64,000 nucleotides of DNA from Ancylobacter polymorphus (GCF_030813495.1 NZ_JAUSUI010000006.1:124001-188000); one strand, 5' to 3'; shown: positions 1-11,677, counted from the first letter of the stretch. Numbers and translations are program-made. The notes: generated from the letters alone by a model not told the origin.

Positions 1-1266
1 GGTTCGACGCCGGCCAATGCGGCGGTGCGCCTCGACATCACGTCCGGCACGGTGCAGCCGCTGCCCATCGCCATTACCGATTTCGTCGGCGGCGGCAGCC
101 CGCAGGACATCGAGGCCGGCAAGGGGGTGTCGCAGATCATCTCCGCCGATCTGCGCCGTTCCGGCCTGTTCGCCCCCATCGACCCCGCCGCCTTCGTCGA
201 GAAGATCACCAACCCGGACGCCTCGCCGCGCTTCCAGGACTGGCGCGTCATCAACGCCCAGGCGCTCGTCACCGGCCGCATCACCCGACAGCCGGACGGC
301 CGGGTGAAGGCGGAATTCCGCCTGTGGGACGTGTTCGCCGGCCAGCAGCTGATCGGCCAGCAGTACTTTACCCAGCCGGAGAACTGGCGTCGCGTCGCCC
401 ATATCATCGCCGACGCGATCTATGAACGTCTGACCGGCGAGAAGGGCTATTTCGACACCCGGATCGTCTTCGTCGACGAGAGCGGGCCGAAGGAGAAGCG
501 CATCAAGCGCCTCGCCATCATGGACCAGGACGGCGCCAATGTGACCTATCTCACGCGCGGCGACGATCTCGTGCTCACGCCCCGCTTCTCGCCGACAAGC
601 CAGGAAATCACCTATATGAGCTATGGCCGCGGCGAGCCGCGCGTCTATCTGCTCAACATCGAAAACGGCCAGCGCGAAGTCGTCGGCAACTTCCCCAATA
701 TGAGCTTCTCGCCGCGCTTCGCCCCGGACGGGCAGCGGGTGATCCTGAGCCTGCAGCAGGGCGCGGATTCAAACATCTTCGTGATGGACCTGCGCTCCAA
801 GGCCACCACGCGGCTCACCGACACGGCGGCCATCGATACCGCGCCGTGCTATTCGCCCGACGGCACGCAGATCTGCTTCGAGAGCGACCGTGGCGGCGGC
901 TCGCAGATCTACCTGATGAATCCCGATGGCTCGAATCAGCGCCGCATCTCCTTCGGCGACGGGCGCTATTCGACGCCGGTGTGGTCGCCGCGCGGCGACG
1001 TGATCGCTTTCACCAAGCAGGCGCAGGGCCGCTTCGCCATTGGCCTGATGCGGCCGGATGGCTCGGGCGAGCGCATCCTGACCGAGGGTTACCACAATGA
1101 GGGCCCGACTTTCGCGCCGAATGGCCGGGTGATTATGTTCTTCCGCGATGCGGGGGGCGGGGGTGGCCCGCAGCTCTATACGGTCGACATCACCGGCTAT
1201 AATGAGCAGCGCGTGCCGACGCCCAGCTATGCGTCCGATCCCGCCTGGTCGCCCTTGCGCTCCTGA
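1..1266 (+). CDS. tolB: TolB, Tol-Pal system periplasmic protein (5' end outside window)
   Basis: Periplasmic beta-propeller of the Tol-Pal complex, which links the outer-membrane lipoprotein Pal to the inner-membrane TolQRA motor during cell division. The frame is open from base 1, so the signal peptide lies to the left and the GTG at 25 is not a credible start. About 421 residues are visible: an N-terminal alpha/beta domain followed by propeller blades carrying the repeated P-x-(F/Y/W)-(S/A)-P-(D/N)-G signature, for example near bases 840-870, 970-1000 and 1110-1130. pal follows 155 bp downstream and cpoB after that, the standard tol-pal order. Identity is certain; only the 5' end is missing. 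Confidence 0.96.
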   Translation, partial: GSTPANAAVRLDITSGTVQPLPIAITDFVGGGSPQDIEAGKGVSQIISADLRRSGLFAPIDPAAFVEKITNPDASPRFQDWRVINAQALVTGRITRQPDGRVKAEFRLWDVFAGQQLIGQQYFTQPENWRRVAHIIADAIYERLTGEKGYFDTRIVFVDESGPKEKRIKRLAIMDQDGANVTYLTRGDDLVLTPRFSPTSQEITYMSYGRGEPRVYLLNIENGQREVVGNFPNMSFSPRFAPDGQRVILSLQQGADSNIFVMDLRSKATTRLTDTAAIDTAPCYSPDGTQICFESDRGGGSQIYLMNPDGSNQRRISFGDGRYSTPVWSPRGDVIAFTKQAQGRFAIGLMRPDGSGERILTEGYHNEGPTFAPNGRVIMFFRDAGGGGGPQLYTVDITGYNEQRVPTPSYASDPAWSPLRS

Positions 1267-1421
1267 GCGGGTTCTGTCAGGGAACGATTAACCATAAGCG
1301 GCGGTTTAAGGCATGGCCGCGAAATGGACGCAATTCAGCAAGGTTCTGTAAAGCACGACAGAACATTGATTGACGCCAGCAGCCAGTCGGCAGATCAGTC
1401 GGGAATTCAGGAGTCAGCGGA

Positions 1422-1916
1422 ATGATCCGTATGTTGCGCCATCTGGGCGGCGCGCGCGTCGCCTTCATCGTCGGTTTCGCGATGCTCGCGGCCGCCTGTG
1501 CCAAGAACCCGATGGACGGCGCCGGTCAGGCGCTCGGCTCGGCCCCTCCCGGCAGCCCGCAGGAGTTCATCGTCTCCGTCGGCGACCGCGTGTTCTTCGA
1601 GAGCGACCAGACCAGCCTCACCCCGCAGGCGCAGGCCACGCTCGACAAGCAGGCGCAGTGGCTGAACCACTATGCCAAGTACACCTTCACCATCGAAGGC
1701 CATGCCGACGAGCGCGGCACGCGCGAATACAACATCGCCCTCGGCGCCCGCCGCGCCCAGAGTGTGCGCGACTACCTCGTCCAGCGCGGCGTTGCGGCGA
1801 ACCGCATGCGCACCATCTCCTACGGCAAGGAGCGCCCGGTCGCGGTCTGCAACGATATCTCCTGCTGGTCGCAGAACCGCCGCGCAGTCACGGTGCTGAA
1901 CGCCGCCGGCAGCTGA
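1422..1916 (+). CDS. pal: Pal, peptidoglycan-associated lipoprotein
   Basis: Outer-membrane lipoprotein of 164 residues that binds peptidoglycan and TolB. An N-terminal hydrophobic stretch ends in Leu-Ala-Ala-Ala-Cys, a lipobox with the lipidated Cys near residue 26. An OmpA-like domain follows, with FFESDQ near residue 53 and the peptidoglycan-binding segment IEGHADERGTREYN near residue 90. The ATG at 1422 has AGGAG (1409-1413) at 8-nt spacing, which fixes the start. It lies between tolB and cpoB. Length is normal for the family. Confidence 0.96.
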   Translation: MIRMLRHLGGARVAFIVGFAMLAAACAKNPMDGAGQALGSAPPGSPQEFIVSVGDRVFFESDQTSLTPQAQATLDKQAQWLNHYAKYTFTIEGHADERGTREYNIALGARRAQSVRDYLVQRGVAANRMRTISYGKERPVAVCNDISCWSQNRRAVTVLNAAGS

Positions 1917-1939
1917 TCGCCGCGTCCGAACCTGTCTTG

Positions 1940-1967
1940 ACCCGGCTCGCCCTGCGGGCCGGGTTTG
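1940..1967 (+). terminator. Terminator-like hairpin after pal
   Basis: ACCCGGC (1940-1946) pairs perfectly with GCCGGGT (1958-1964) around an 11-nt loop and is followed by a short T stretch. It lies 24 bp after the pal stop and may partly separate pal from cpoB. The T run is short, so it could be an attenuating hairpin rather than a full terminator. Confidence 0.5.
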
Positions 1968-2095
1968 GCATTTAAGGGACTGGCGATCGACCAAGCGGTG
2001 TGCCTGGGTCAAACTTTGGACGTGATCCGCCCCGTATGCTCCAATGGAAAGCCCGCCGCTTCCCGCTGCCGCTCCTCCCGTTCCAGTGCATGGCC

Positions 2096-2974
2096 ATGAT
2101 GACCGTCCGCTCGCCCCGCCCCGTCGCTCTTCTTCTCGTTGCCGCTCTCGCAGCCTCGTTTTTCCCCCACGGGGCGGCACAGGCGCAGGCGGACAACAAT
2201 TTCTTCGGCAATCTCTTCAAGCCGCCGGGGCAGGTGCGCGGCGGCAACCAGCCCGCCGAGGCGGTGGAGGAGGCCGACAGTCTCGTCACCCGGATCGACC
2301 GGTTGGAGAATCAGCTGCGGCAGATGACCGGCCAGATCGAGCAGTTGCAGTTCCGCAACCAGCAGCTTGAGCAGCAACTGCGGGCGTTGCAGGGCGGCAC
2401 GGGCGCCGCGGTCGGGGCCGCACCGGCCACCGACCCGGCCCGTCGCGCCGATGTGTTCGACCCGTCGTCGCAGGCAGGCGCGCCAGGTGCCCCGCGCCCC
2501 CTCGGCACGACCGCGCCTTCCGGCCCCTCGGGCGCGCCCATGGACCTCGGCACGTTGTCCGGCGCCACTGCGGGAGCGCCGGCCGCAGGAGGAACGCCGC
2601 GCGAGCTGTTCGATGCCGGCTTCGGCGCCCTCCAGCGCCAGGATTATGCGGGAGCGGGCCAGACCTTCGAGCAGTTCGTCCGCCTCTACCCCACGGACCG
2701 CGCCACGCCGGACGCCTATTACTGGCTGGGCGAAAGCCAGTATCTGCGCAAATCCTACAAGGAGGCGGCGCAGAACTTCCTGAAAGTGTCGACCGACTTC
2801 CCGAATGCGGTGAAGGCGCCGGACGCGCTGCTGCGTCTCGGCCAGTCGCTCGCCGCCATCGGCGAGAAGGATGCCGCCTGCGCGACGCTGAATGCCGTCG
2901 GCAACAAATATCCCCGCGCCTCGGCGACGGTGAAGCAGGGGGTGGAGCGTGAGCAGAAGCGCGCCGGCTGCTGA
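2096..2974 (+). CDS. cpoB: CpoB (YbgF), Tol-Pal-associated division coordinator
   Basis: Periplasmic protein that couples Tol-Pal action to peptidoglycan synthesis at the septum. The frame opens at 2000, but the signal peptide begins at M-M-T-V-R, so the ATG at 2096 or 2099 is chosen; cleavage is expected after AQAQA. After a Gly/Pro linker comes a coiled coil rich in Q, L and R (about residues 60-100), a long Ala/Gly/Pro linker, and C-terminal TPR repeats with the signatures LFDAGFGALQRQDYAGA and AYYWLGESQYLRKSYKEA. The 3' end overlaps tilS by 26 bp. Identification rests on the coiled coil, the TPRs and the location after pal. Confidence 0.9.
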   Translation: MMTVRSPRPVALLLVAALAASFFPHGAAQAQADNNFFGNLFKPPGQVRGGNQPAEAVEEADSLVTRIDRLENQLRQMTGQIEQLQFRNQQLEQQLRALQGGTGAAVGAAPATDPARRADVFDPSSQAGAPGAPRPLGTTAPSGPSGAPMDLGTLSGATAGAPAAGGTPRELFDAGFGALQRQDYAGAGQTFEQFVRLYPTDRATPDAYYWLGESQYLRKSYKEAAQNFLKVSTDFPNAVKAPDALLRLGQSLAAIGEKDAACATLNAVGNKYPRASATVKQGVEREQKRAGC

Positions 2975-4001
2975 CGCCGGGCCCGCCGATCTCGCGCTCG
3001 GCCCGCGTGCGGCCGAACTCGCCACGCTCTTTGCCGCCTTCGCCGCCCACGACCATGTGCTGCTCGCCGTCTCCGGCGGGCCTGATTCGACCGCGCTGAT
3101 GCTGCTGGCCCAGCGCTGGCAGGTGGAATGCCGGCCGTCGACGCAGCTTCACGTTGCCACCGTTGATCACGGGCTGAGAGCCGAATCCCGCGCCGAGGCC
3201 GGCGCTGTGGCGGCGCTGGCGGCGCAGCTGGGTCTCCCCCACAATATAATCGAGCTCGTACGGCCGCTTCCCGCGACGCGGCTGCAGGAGGCGGCGCGCC
3301 ATGCGCGCTACGAGGCCCTGACCGCCCGCGCCCATGCCATCGGCGCCACCGCCCTCGCCACCGCCCATACGCTGGACGACCAGGCGGAAACAGTCCTGTT
3401 CCGGTTGCTGCGCGGCTCCGGTGTCAGCGGCCTCGCCGGCATTCCGGCCCTGCGGCCGCTGGGCGGGCTCACTCTGCTGCGCCCGCTTCTCCGCCGGCCT
3501 AAGGCGGAGCTGGTCGCGCTTTGCCGGGCGGCCGGCACCGCCTTTGCCGAGGACCCCTCCAACCTCAACCCGCGCTTTGCCCGTGTGCGGCTGCGGGCGC
3601 TGCTGCCGTCGCTGGCGGCGGAAGGGGGCGACGCCGCGACGCTGGGGCGTCTTGCCCACCGCATGGCCCGCGCCGATGCGGCGCTGGAGGCGGCGACGGA
3701 TGCAGCCGCCGCCGCGCTTGGGGCCGCGCCGGGGGAGGAGGGCGGGCTCGCTTTTCCCCGCCTTGGCCTTGGGGCGTTGCCCGAGGAGATCGCCCTTCGC
3801 CTCGTCGGCCGGGCGATCGGGACCGTCGGAACAGGGCCGGTGGAACTCGGCAAGCTGGAGGCGCTGATGGGCTGGATCGCCGGTCTCGGCGACCAGCAGA
3901 CGGGCGCGCGCACCCTGGCCGGGGCGGTGGTGAGAGTGAGCCGGCAGAGTATCGTCGTGGCGCGGGCGCCGGAGCGTCGGCCGCTCGGTTCCCTGAGGTG
4001 A
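2949..4001 (+). CDS. tilS: TilS, tRNA(Ile)-lysidine synthase
   Basis: ATP-dependent N-type amidotransferase-like enzyme that puts lysine on C34 of the AUA-reading tRNA-Ile, needed for correct isoleucine decoding. The PP-loop signature SGGPDS is at about residues 42-47, followed by VDHGLR and by ATAHTLDDQAETVLFRLLRGSG, a typical TilS block. At 350 residues it has the N-terminal catalytic domain and a reduced C-terminal part, as in other alphaproteobacteria. The GTG at 2949 overlaps the end of cpoB, suggesting translational coupling. ftsH follows 145 bp downstream. Confidence 0.95.
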   Translation: MSRSAPAADAGPADLALGPRAAELATLFAAFAAHDHVLLAVSGGPDSTALMLLAQRWQVECRPSTQLHVATVDHGLRAESRAEAGAVAALAAQLGLPHNIIELVRPLPATRLQEAARHARYEALTARAHAIGATALATAHTLDDQAETVLFRLLRGSGVSGLAGIPALRPLGGLTLLRPLLRRPKAELVALCRAAGTAFAEDPSNLNPRFARVRLRALLPSLAAEGGDAATLGRLAHRMARADAALEAATDAAAAALGAAPGEEGGLAFPRLGLGALPEEIALRLVGRAIGTVGTGPVELGKLEALMGWIAGLGDQQTGARTLAGAVVRVSRQSIVVARAPERRPLGSLR

Positions 4002-4146
4002 CGCCGATTTGCGCGGATGGTCGCAGCTGGCCGCTGCCCTGCATCTTGGCAATCCCCCCTCCGCCACCTAAATTACGGAGCGACAAGGGAGGGCCGCCAG
4101 CGCCGGCGGTGCCCGTGCGTCGGTCACATCCGACGCCGAAAGGGAC

Positions 4147-6072
<1,926 letters not shown>

Positions 6073-6095
6073 TCCCCGTCTCGGGGTGAAGTGAG

Positions 6096-6128
6096 GGGAA
6101 GGTCTGCGCAAGCAGATCTTCCCTTTTT
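6096..6128 (+). terminator. Intrinsic terminator of ftsH
   Basis: GGGAAGGTCTGC (6096-6107) pairs with GCAGATCTTCCC (6112-6123), one G-U wobble, around a GCAA tetraloop, followed directly by TTTTT. It begins 23 bp after the ftsH stop. A textbook rho-independent terminator. Confidence 0.93.
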
Positions 6129-6355
6129 ATTTGTCGCCAACTTTGCGGTGCGGCAGGCTGGCGAAGTATCCCGCGAGATAAAATCGCGTGATTCTGATCG
6201 CGCCGGCGTGAAGCGCGTCTTTGACGGCCGGCTCGGTGCCGCAATGAACGCTTACACTTTGTGAAACCCTTGCCTGTAGGCTCAATGATAGAGAAGAGTA
6301 AGAACCGGCGCGCCAATGGCGTGCCGGAACGGCGTCGATTCGCATGAGGCAGGGC

Positions 6356-7699
6356 ATGGCACGCACATTATTCGGCACCGACGGGATTCGCGGCCGGGCC
6401 AACGGCATCATCACCCCGGAACTCGCGCTGCGGGTCGGCATGGCGGCCGGTCTGGTGTTCCAGCGCGGCGATCATCGCCACCGCGTGGTCATCGGCAAGG
6501 ACACACGCCTGTCCGGGTACATGATCGAGAATGCGCTGGTCGCCGGCTTCACCGCCGTCGGCATGGATGTGCTGCTGCTCGGCCCGATGCCGACGCCGGC
6601 GGTGGCCATGCTCACCCATTCCATGCGTGCCGATCTCGGCGTCATGATCTCGGCCTCGCACAACCCCTATGATGATAACGGCATCAAGCTGTTCGGCCCG
6701 GACGGCTACAAGCTCTCCGACGAGCTGGAAACCCGGATCGAGGCGCTGATCAGCGGCGATATGGGCGGCATGCTGGCCCAACCCGCCAATATGGGCCGCG
6801 CCAAGCGTATCGAGAGCGTGCATGCACGCTATATCGAATTCGCCAAGCGCACTTTGCCGCGCAACCAGTCCTTTGACGGGCTGCGGGTCGTCGTCGACTG
6901 CGCCAATGGCGCGGCCTATCGCGTGGCCCCGGAGGCGCTGTGGGAACTCGGCTGCGAGGTCATCACCATTGGCGACGAGCCCGACGGTTTCAACATCAAC
7001 CGCGATGTCGGCTCGACCGCGCCCGAGGCGCTGGCGGCGAAGGTGCGGGAAGTCCGCGCCGATATCGGCATCGCCCTCGATGGCGACGCCGACCGCGTGC
7101 TGATCGTCGATGAAAAGGGCCGGTTGGTCGATGGCGATCAACTCATGGCCGTGGTGGCGGAGAGTTTCCAGGAGGATGGCCGGCTGTCGCGCGACGGCAT
7201 CGTCGCCACCGTCATGTCCAATCTCGGCCTGGAGCGTCATCTCGCCGACCGGGGTCTCTCCCTCGCCCGCACCCCGGTGGGCGACCGCCATGTGCTGGAG
7301 CATATGCGCAGCCATGGCTTTAATGTCGGTGGCGAACAGTCCGGCCACATCATCCTGTCCGATTATTCGACCACGGGCGACGGGCTGGTGGCCGCGCTGC
7401 AGGTGCTGGCCGTGGTGCAGCGCCGAGAGCGGCCGGTATCGGAAGTGTGCCACCGCTTCGACCCGCTGCCGCAGATCCTGCGCAATGTGCGCTACAAGAG
7501 CGGTCGGCCGCTGGAGAATGACGGGGTGCTGAAGGCGATCGCCGCCGCCGAGCTAAAGCTCAACAGCCATGGGCGGCTGCTGATCCGTCCCTCCGGTACC
7601 GAGCCGGTGATCCGGGTGATGGGCGAGGGCGATGATCGCGATCTCGTCGAGGCGGTGGTGAGCGACATCGTGGAAGCCGTGGGTCTGGCGGCCGCCTGA
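6356..7699 (+). CDS. glmM: GlmM, phosphoglucosamine mutase
   Basis: Converts glucosamine-6-phosphate to glucosamine-1-phosphate on the way to UDP-GlcNAc for peptidoglycan and lipid A. The protein starts with the family hallmark [12 protein letters not shown], which favours the ATG at 6356 over the in-frame ATG at 6344. The phosphorylated active serine is in [12 protein letters not shown] (about residue 101), the metal loop is DGDADRV, and the sugar and phosphate contacts are in GGEQSGH and [15 protein letters not shown]. 447 residues, full length. ftsH-glmM adjacency is common in alphaproteobacteria, and the ftsH terminator gives glmM its own promoter region. Confidence 0.97.
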   Translation: MARTLFGTDGIRGRANGIITPELALRVGMAAGLVFQRGDHRHRVVIGKDTRLSGYMIENALVAGFTAVGMDVLLLGPMPTPAVAMLTHSMRADLGVMISASHNPYDDNGIKLFGPDGYKLSDELETRIEALISGDMGGMLAQPANMGRAKRIESVHARYIEFAKRTLPRNQSFDGLRVVVDCANGAAYRVAPEALWELGCEVITIGDEPDGFNINRDVGSTAPEALAAKVREVRADIGIALDGDADRVLIVDEKGRLVDGDQLMAVVAESFQEDGRLSRDGIVATVMSNLGLERHLADRGLSLARTPVGDRHVLEHMRSHGFNVGGEQSGHIILSDYSTTGDGLVAALQVLAVVQRRERPVSEVCHRFDPLPQILRNVRYKSGRPLENDGVLKAIAAAELKLNSHGRLLIRPSGTEPVIRVMGEGDDRDLVEAVVSDIVEAVGLAAA

Positions 7700-7830
7700 A
7701 CGGTGAGGCCTTTACGGCGTCATCTCACGACACTGTCATCAAACCATGCGCGACGGGGCGGGTTGGCCCTCTGAGTGCCGCGATATGGCCGCAAGTCCTT
7801 TGCGTCCGATGGCGGCCATGGAGACGCCCG

Positions 7831-8061
7831 ATGAAAACCATCAACCTGATTACCCTGCTGCTGGTCATCGTCGGCGGTGTGAACTGGGGGCTGGTCGGCC
7901 TGTTCCAGTTCGACCTCGTCGCCGCGCTGTTCGGCGGCCAGGACGCCGCTCTGGCGCGCATCGTCTATGTTCTGGTCGGCGCGTCCGCGCTCTGGCAGAT
8001 CGTCCCGCTCACGCGGGCGATGAGCCAGGACGAGCCGGCCGCCCAGCGCGGACGGATGTGA
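7831..8061 (+). CDS. DUF378 family small membrane protein
   Basis: A 76-residue protein with two hydrophobic segments. The N-terminal half carries the DUF378 signature GGVNWGLVGLF, then a second helix around LARIVYVLVGASALWQIV and a short polar tail. Function is unknown; members are small inner-membrane proteins. It has its own upstream space of about 130 bp after glmM and is followed by a strong hairpin at 8100, so it is probably monocistronic. The family assignment is from the motif; no role is claimed. Confidence 0.85.
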   Translation: MKTINLITLLLVIVGGVNWGLVGLFQFDLVAALFGGQDAALARIVYVLVGASALWQIVPLTRAMSQDEPAAQRGRM

Positions 8062-8099
8062 TCCGCGCCACCTTCGCTGCGCGTCAACATACCACGAAA

Positions 8100-8127
8100 G
8101 CACCGTCAGGCTTCGGCCTGGCGGTGC
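8100..8127. terminator. Bidirectional terminator between the DUF378 gene and choV
   Basis: A 12-bp stem GCACCGTCAGGC / GCCTGGCGGTGC (one G-U pair) is closed by a TTCG tetraloop. It sits between two convergent genes, 38 bp after the DUF378 stop and 22 bp beyond the choV stop; the minus strand continues with CTTTCG. Likely serves both directions. Confidence 0.8.
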
Positions 8128-8149
8128 GTTCATGCGCGGAGACCAGAAG

Positions 8150-9346
8150 TCAGCCGTCGAGACGCCGCAGCAGCCCGCGATAGATTTCGTCGTCGTCGCA
8201 CAGGCCGGCGAGGCGGCCAAGGCTGTCCACCAGCAGGATCGGCAGGTCGGTGTGGCGCTTCAGCTCAATGGCGGCCTTCAGCTTGAGATCGACCGGGGCG
8301 ACGATGCAGTCGGCGTCATGCGCCAGCTTGTCGTCGATCAGCCCGGCCTCGCCATCGGCGGTCGCGAGCACGCCGGTGCGGCCGTCGAGATCGAGCGCCA
8401 CCGGCCGCCCGTCGGCATCGACCTTGACCTTCACATGGCCGTCGCGATCGAGCACCACGGCGTCGCCGTCGCGGGCGAGGCTCGCCGCCGGGCGCATCAC
8501 AGCCGTGCCGCGCAGTACGTTGAGCGGGTTCATGTGCTTCACGAATTCGGCGACATAGGCATTGGCCGGGCGAAGAAGGATATCCTCGGCAGTGCCGGCC
8601 TGCACGATGCGCCCGCCCTCCATGATGGCGATCTTGTTGCCGAGCTTCAGCGCCTCGTCGAGATCGTGGCTGACAAAGACGATGGTCTTCTGGATGCGCC
8701 GCTGCAGGTCCAGCAACTCGTCCTGCAGCTTGTCGCGGATCAGCGGGTCGAGCGCGGAGAACGGCTCGTCCATCAGCAATATGTCGGCATCGGTGGCGAA
8801 GGCGCGGGCGAGGCCGACGCGCTGCTGCATGCCGCCGGAGAGTTCGTTGGTGTATTTTCCGGCCCAGTTGGTGAGGCCGACCATGGCCAGCTTCTCGTCG
8901 ACGATACGGTTGCGCTCCGCCGCGCTCATATCGCCGCGCAGTTCCAGCCCGAAGCCGACATTGTCGCGCACCGTGCGCCAGGGCAGCAGGCCGAATTGCT
9001 GAAACACCATGGAGACCGTGTGCATGCGGATGTCGCGCAGCGTGTTCTCGTCGCAGCGCGCGACATCGATGGCGGCCCCCTTGTGCTCGACGAGCACCTC
9101 GCCGCGCGCCACCTCGTTCAGCCGGTTGATGGCGCGCAGTATGGTGGATTTGCCGGAGCCGGACAGGCCCATGAGTACGCAGATCTCGCCGCGCTCAATG
9201 GCAAGGCTGACGCCCGCCGCGCCGAGCACGGCGCCGGTGGCGGCGAGGATCTCGTCGCGCGAGCGACCCTCGTCGATCAGCCTCAGGGCGCTCTTCTGGT
9301 CGGCGCCGAAGACGATGTCGATGTTACGGAATTCGACGGCGGCCAT
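8150..9346 (-). CDS. choV: ChoV-like quaternary-amine ABC transporter, ATPase
   Basis: ATP-binding subunit of a type I ABC importer of the ProV/OpuAA/ChoV family, 398 residues. Walker A is GLSGSGKST, the Q-loop VFQQFGLLPWRTV, the signature LSGGMQQR, Walker B ILLMDEPFSALD and the switch VSHD. About 120 residues follow the ATPase core as a CBS-like regulatory tail, typical of this family. It is the last gene of choX-choW-choV, 3 bp after choW. The substrate is inferred as choline because the divergent genes convert choline to glycine betaine; glycine betaine is the alternative. Confidence 0.9.
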   Translation of the reverse strand: MAAVEFRNIDIVFGADQKSALRLIDEGRSRDEILAATGAVLGAAGVSLAIERGEICVLMGLSGSGKSTILRAINRLNEVARGEVLVEHKGAAIDVARCDENTLRDIRMHTVSMVFQQFGLLPWRTVRDNVGFGLELRGDMSAAERNRIVDEKLAMVGLTNWAGKYTNELSGGMQQRVGLARAFATDADILLMDEPFSALDPLIRDKLQDELLDLQRRIQKTIVFVSHDLDEALKLGNKIAIMEGGRIVQAGTAEDILLRPANAYVAEFVKHMNPLNVLRGTAVMRPAASLARDGDAVVLDRDGHVKVKVDADGRPVALDLDGRTGVLATADGEAGLIDDKLAHDADCIVAPVDLKLKAAIELKRHTDLPILLVDSLGRLAGLCDDDEIYRGLLRRLDG

Positions 9347-9349
9347 GGT

Positions 9350-10201
9350 TCAGCCCTTTCGCGCGCGGCGCTCGGGCCGCTTGCACACACGGTCCAGCAC
9401 GATGGCGAGGACGACGATGGCGAGACCGGCCTCGAAGCCCATGGCGATGTTGACGGAGTTCAGCGCCCGCACCACCGGCTTGCCCAACCCGTCGGCGCCG
9501 ACGAGGGCGGCGATGACCACCATGGACAGGCTCAGCATGATGCACTGGGTGATGCCGGCCATGATGGTCGGCAGCGCATAGGGCAGTTCCACCTTGAACA
9601 ATAGCTGTGTCTTGGTGGCGCCGAACGCCTTGCCGGCCTCATAGAGAGCGGGCGGCACTGAGGAGATGCCGAGATGGGTGAGACGGATCGGGGCGGGGAT
9701 GGAAAAGATGACGGTGGAGATCAGCCCCGGCACCGCGCCCAACCCGAAAAGCACAAGCGTCGGAATGAGATAGACGAAGGTGGGGATAGTCTGCATCAGG
9801 TCCAGTACCGGGCGTATCGCGGTATAGAGCCAGGGCCTGTGCGCGGCGGCGATGCCGATGGGAACGCCGACGACGACGCAGACCAGTGTGGCGCAGATGA
9901 CGAGCGAGAGTGTCTCCATCGTTGCCGACCAGTAGCCGAGATTGGTCACCAGCAGCAGCGAGCCGACGATGAACACCACCAGCCCGATGGAGCGATGCAC
10001 CAGCCAGGCGGCGAGGCCGAACAGGGCGATGAGGAGCAGCGGCGGCACCCAGAGCAGCGCCGCGGTGAAGCCGCCGATCAGCGCGCCGAGCACCAGCGAC
10101 ACGAAGTCGAAGAAGCCCTGACCATGCGTGGTGAGCAGGTCGACGAAGTCGCGGAGCCAGATTCCCAGCGGGATCTTGTGCTCGGTCAGCCAGTCATACA
10201 T
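9350..10201 (-). CDS. choW: ChoW-like quaternary-amine ABC transporter, permease
   Basis: Inner-membrane permease of 283 residues with about six to seven hydrophobic helices. The cytoplasmic EAA-like loop is IRLTHLGISSVPPALYEAGKAFGATKTQLLFKVELP, the contact with the ATPase. It resembles the ProW/ChoW family, also seen in the leading amphipathic segment WLTEHKIPLGIWLRDFVD. It lies between the binding-protein gene, separated by a 171-bp spacer containing a strong hairpin, and the ATPase gene. Confidence 0.9.
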   Translation of the reverse strand: MYDWLTEHKIPLGIWLRDFVDLLTTHGQGFFDFVSLVLGALIGGFTAALLWVPPLLLIALFGLAAWLVHRSIGLVVFIVGSLLLVTNLGYWSATMETLSLVICATLVCVVVGVPIGIAAAHRPWLYTAIRPVLDLMQTIPTFVYLIPTLVLFGLGAVPGLISTVIFSIPAPIRLTHLGISSVPPALYEAGKAFGATKTQLLFKVELPYALPTIMAGITQCIMLSLSMVVIAALVGADGLGKPVVRALNSVNIAMGFEAGLAIVVLAIVLDRVCKRPERRARKG

Positions 10202-10328
10202 GGGCGCTCCTCGGCGGGGTGAGTGAGGGCGGGCGCCGCCTGCCGGCAGGGGCGCTTGCGGTCAGCCTTCGTCAAGCCCCGGCCACGAGGGCGGCTCGGC
10301 ATGACGGTCATCGCTTATGATCGGTAGC

Positions 10329-10355
10329 GGCGGCCCCTCATGGCAAGGGGCCGCC
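10329..10355 (-). promoter_or_regulatory. Intercistronic hairpin between choX and choW
   Basis: GGCGGCCCCT (10329-10338) pairs perfectly with AGGGGCCGCC (10346-10355) around 7 nt. It lies 17 bp after the choX stop inside the choXWV operon. Without a T run it is more likely an mRNA-stabilising or attenuating stem that keeps the binding protein in excess over the membrane subunits, as in other ABC operons. Confidence 0.6.
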
Positions 10356-10372
10356 AGGCAGGATCGCTGGGC

Positions 10373-11353
10373 TCAGAGCTTCAGCGCGGCCTTCACCGCC
10401 GGAATGGCGGGCTTGCCGTCGATGGTGGTGACGCCGGCCAGCCAGGGCTCCCACACCGTGGGATTGGCCTTCAGCCACTTGTCCGCCGCCTTGGCGGGCT
10501 CCATGCCGTCGAGCAGGATGTAGCCCATGACGACATTTTCGGTGTCGAGCGAGAATTTCAGGTTCTTGATCAGCGTGCCGACATTCGGGCATTCGCTGGT
10601 ATAGCCGGCGCGGGTGTTGGTATAGATGGTGGCGCCGCCATAATTCGGGCCGAACACATCGTCACCGCCCGAGAGATAGCTCATCTTGTACTTGGCATTC
10701 ATCGGGTGCGGTTCCCAGCCGAGGAAGACGATGGCTTCCTTGCGGCGGGAGGCGCGTTCCACCTGGGCGAGCATGCCCTGCTCGCTGGATTCGACCAGGT
10801 CGAAGCCCTTCAGGCCGTATTTGTTGTCCTTGATCATGTCGAGGATCAGGCGGTTGCCGTCATTGCCCGGCTCGATGCCGTAGATCTTGCCGCCGAGCTT
10901 GTCCTTGAACTTGGCGATGTCGGTGAACGACTTCAACCCTTCGTCATAGAGATAGGTCGGCACCGCCAGCGTGTACTTGGCGCCTTCCAGATTGACGCCA
11001 ATCACCTCGACCGTCTTGTCCTCGCGATAGGGCTTCAGATCGGCTTCCATCGTCGGCATCCAGTTGCCGAGGAAGACGTCGATATCTTTGGTCTGCATGG
11101 ACTTATACGTCACCGGCACCGAGAGAACCTGCGTCTTCGGGGTGTAGCCGAGCGCCTCCAGGATGGAGGAGGCGAGCGCGGTGGTGGCGGTGATGTCGGT
11201 CCAGCCGACATCGGCGAAGCGGACCGTCTTGCAGGCTGCGGGCTCCGCGGCCTGGGCGGCGTCGCGGGGCTGGGGAGCGAGGCCGAGCGCCAATCCTAGG
11301 GTGGCGGCGGCCATGAAATTGAGCATGCGCATCTTTGTTGTTCCCGTTGGCAT
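10373..11353 (-). CDS. choX: ChoX-like choline/betaine periplasmic binding protein
   Basis: Periplasmic solute-binding protein of the ProX/ChoX (OpuAC) family. A signal peptide runs to about AAQAAEPAACKTV. The start may be the ATG at 11353 or, more naturally placed before the hydrophobic core, the one at 11332. The mature part opens with TVRFADVGWTDITATTALASSILEALGY and contains several Trp residues (GNWMPTME, FLGWEPHPMNAKY) of the kind that form the aromatic cage for trimethylammonium groups. It is the first gene of the operon, divergent from betI with two operator dyads between. Confidence 0.9.
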   Translation of the reverse strand: MPTGTTKMRMLNFMAAATLGLALGLAPQPRDAAQAAEPAACKTVRFADVGWTDITATTALASSILEALGYTPKTQVLSVPVTYKSMQTKDIDVFLGNWMPTMEADLKPYREDKTVEVIGVNLEGAKYTLAVPTYLYDEGLKSFTDIAKFKDKLGGKIYGIEPGNDGNRLILDMIKDNKYGLKGFDLVESSEQGMLAQVERASRRKEAIVFLGWEPHPMNAKYKMSYLSGGDDVFGPNYGGATIYTNTRAGYTSECPNVGTLIKNLKFSLDTENVVMGYILLDGMEPAKAADKWLKANPTVWEPWLAGVTTIDGKPAIPAVKAALKL

Positions 11354-11489
11354 CCTGGCAGGATCATGGAACCGGCGTGGCCTGACGCCAAGCCCGGTAC
11401 GGCCGGAATCGACAAGTCGGGGACGGCGGGGTCTTTCGGTGCCCTTCGGGCCCGGCCCGCTCCGCCCGGATGCGGCCTCTGGAGGCTTC

Positions 11490-11509
11490 TTTTGAACAGC
11501 TATTCAAAA
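11490..11509. promoter_or_regulatory. Candidate BetI operator, choX side
   Basis: TTTTGAACAGCTATTCAAAA is an inverted repeat with perfect 7-bp arms. It matches the dyad at 11678-11697 at 16 of 20 positions, including the core ACAGC. It lies 137 bp upstream of choX. A TetR-type repressor (BetI) is encoded next to it, so it is the natural ligand; binding is inferred. Confidence 0.65.
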
Positions 11510-11677
11510 CGCGATCGGACGATTTGTCACGCGTAATTTTTACCCAGAAACGACGAATTTACGGCGCTTTTCGCGGCGTTTGACGAATTGCGCCACGGCG
11601 GCAGAAGCGTTGCGACGCGGCCGCCGGCGGTACTCCATGCCGGACGCGTCGGGGATTGCCGGCGCAGGCGATCCATG

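Noticed and set aside
8132..9604. 490-codon plus-strand frame over choV and choW
   Set aside because: Antisense to two clear ABC transporter genes; His/Asp/Gly-rich shadow.
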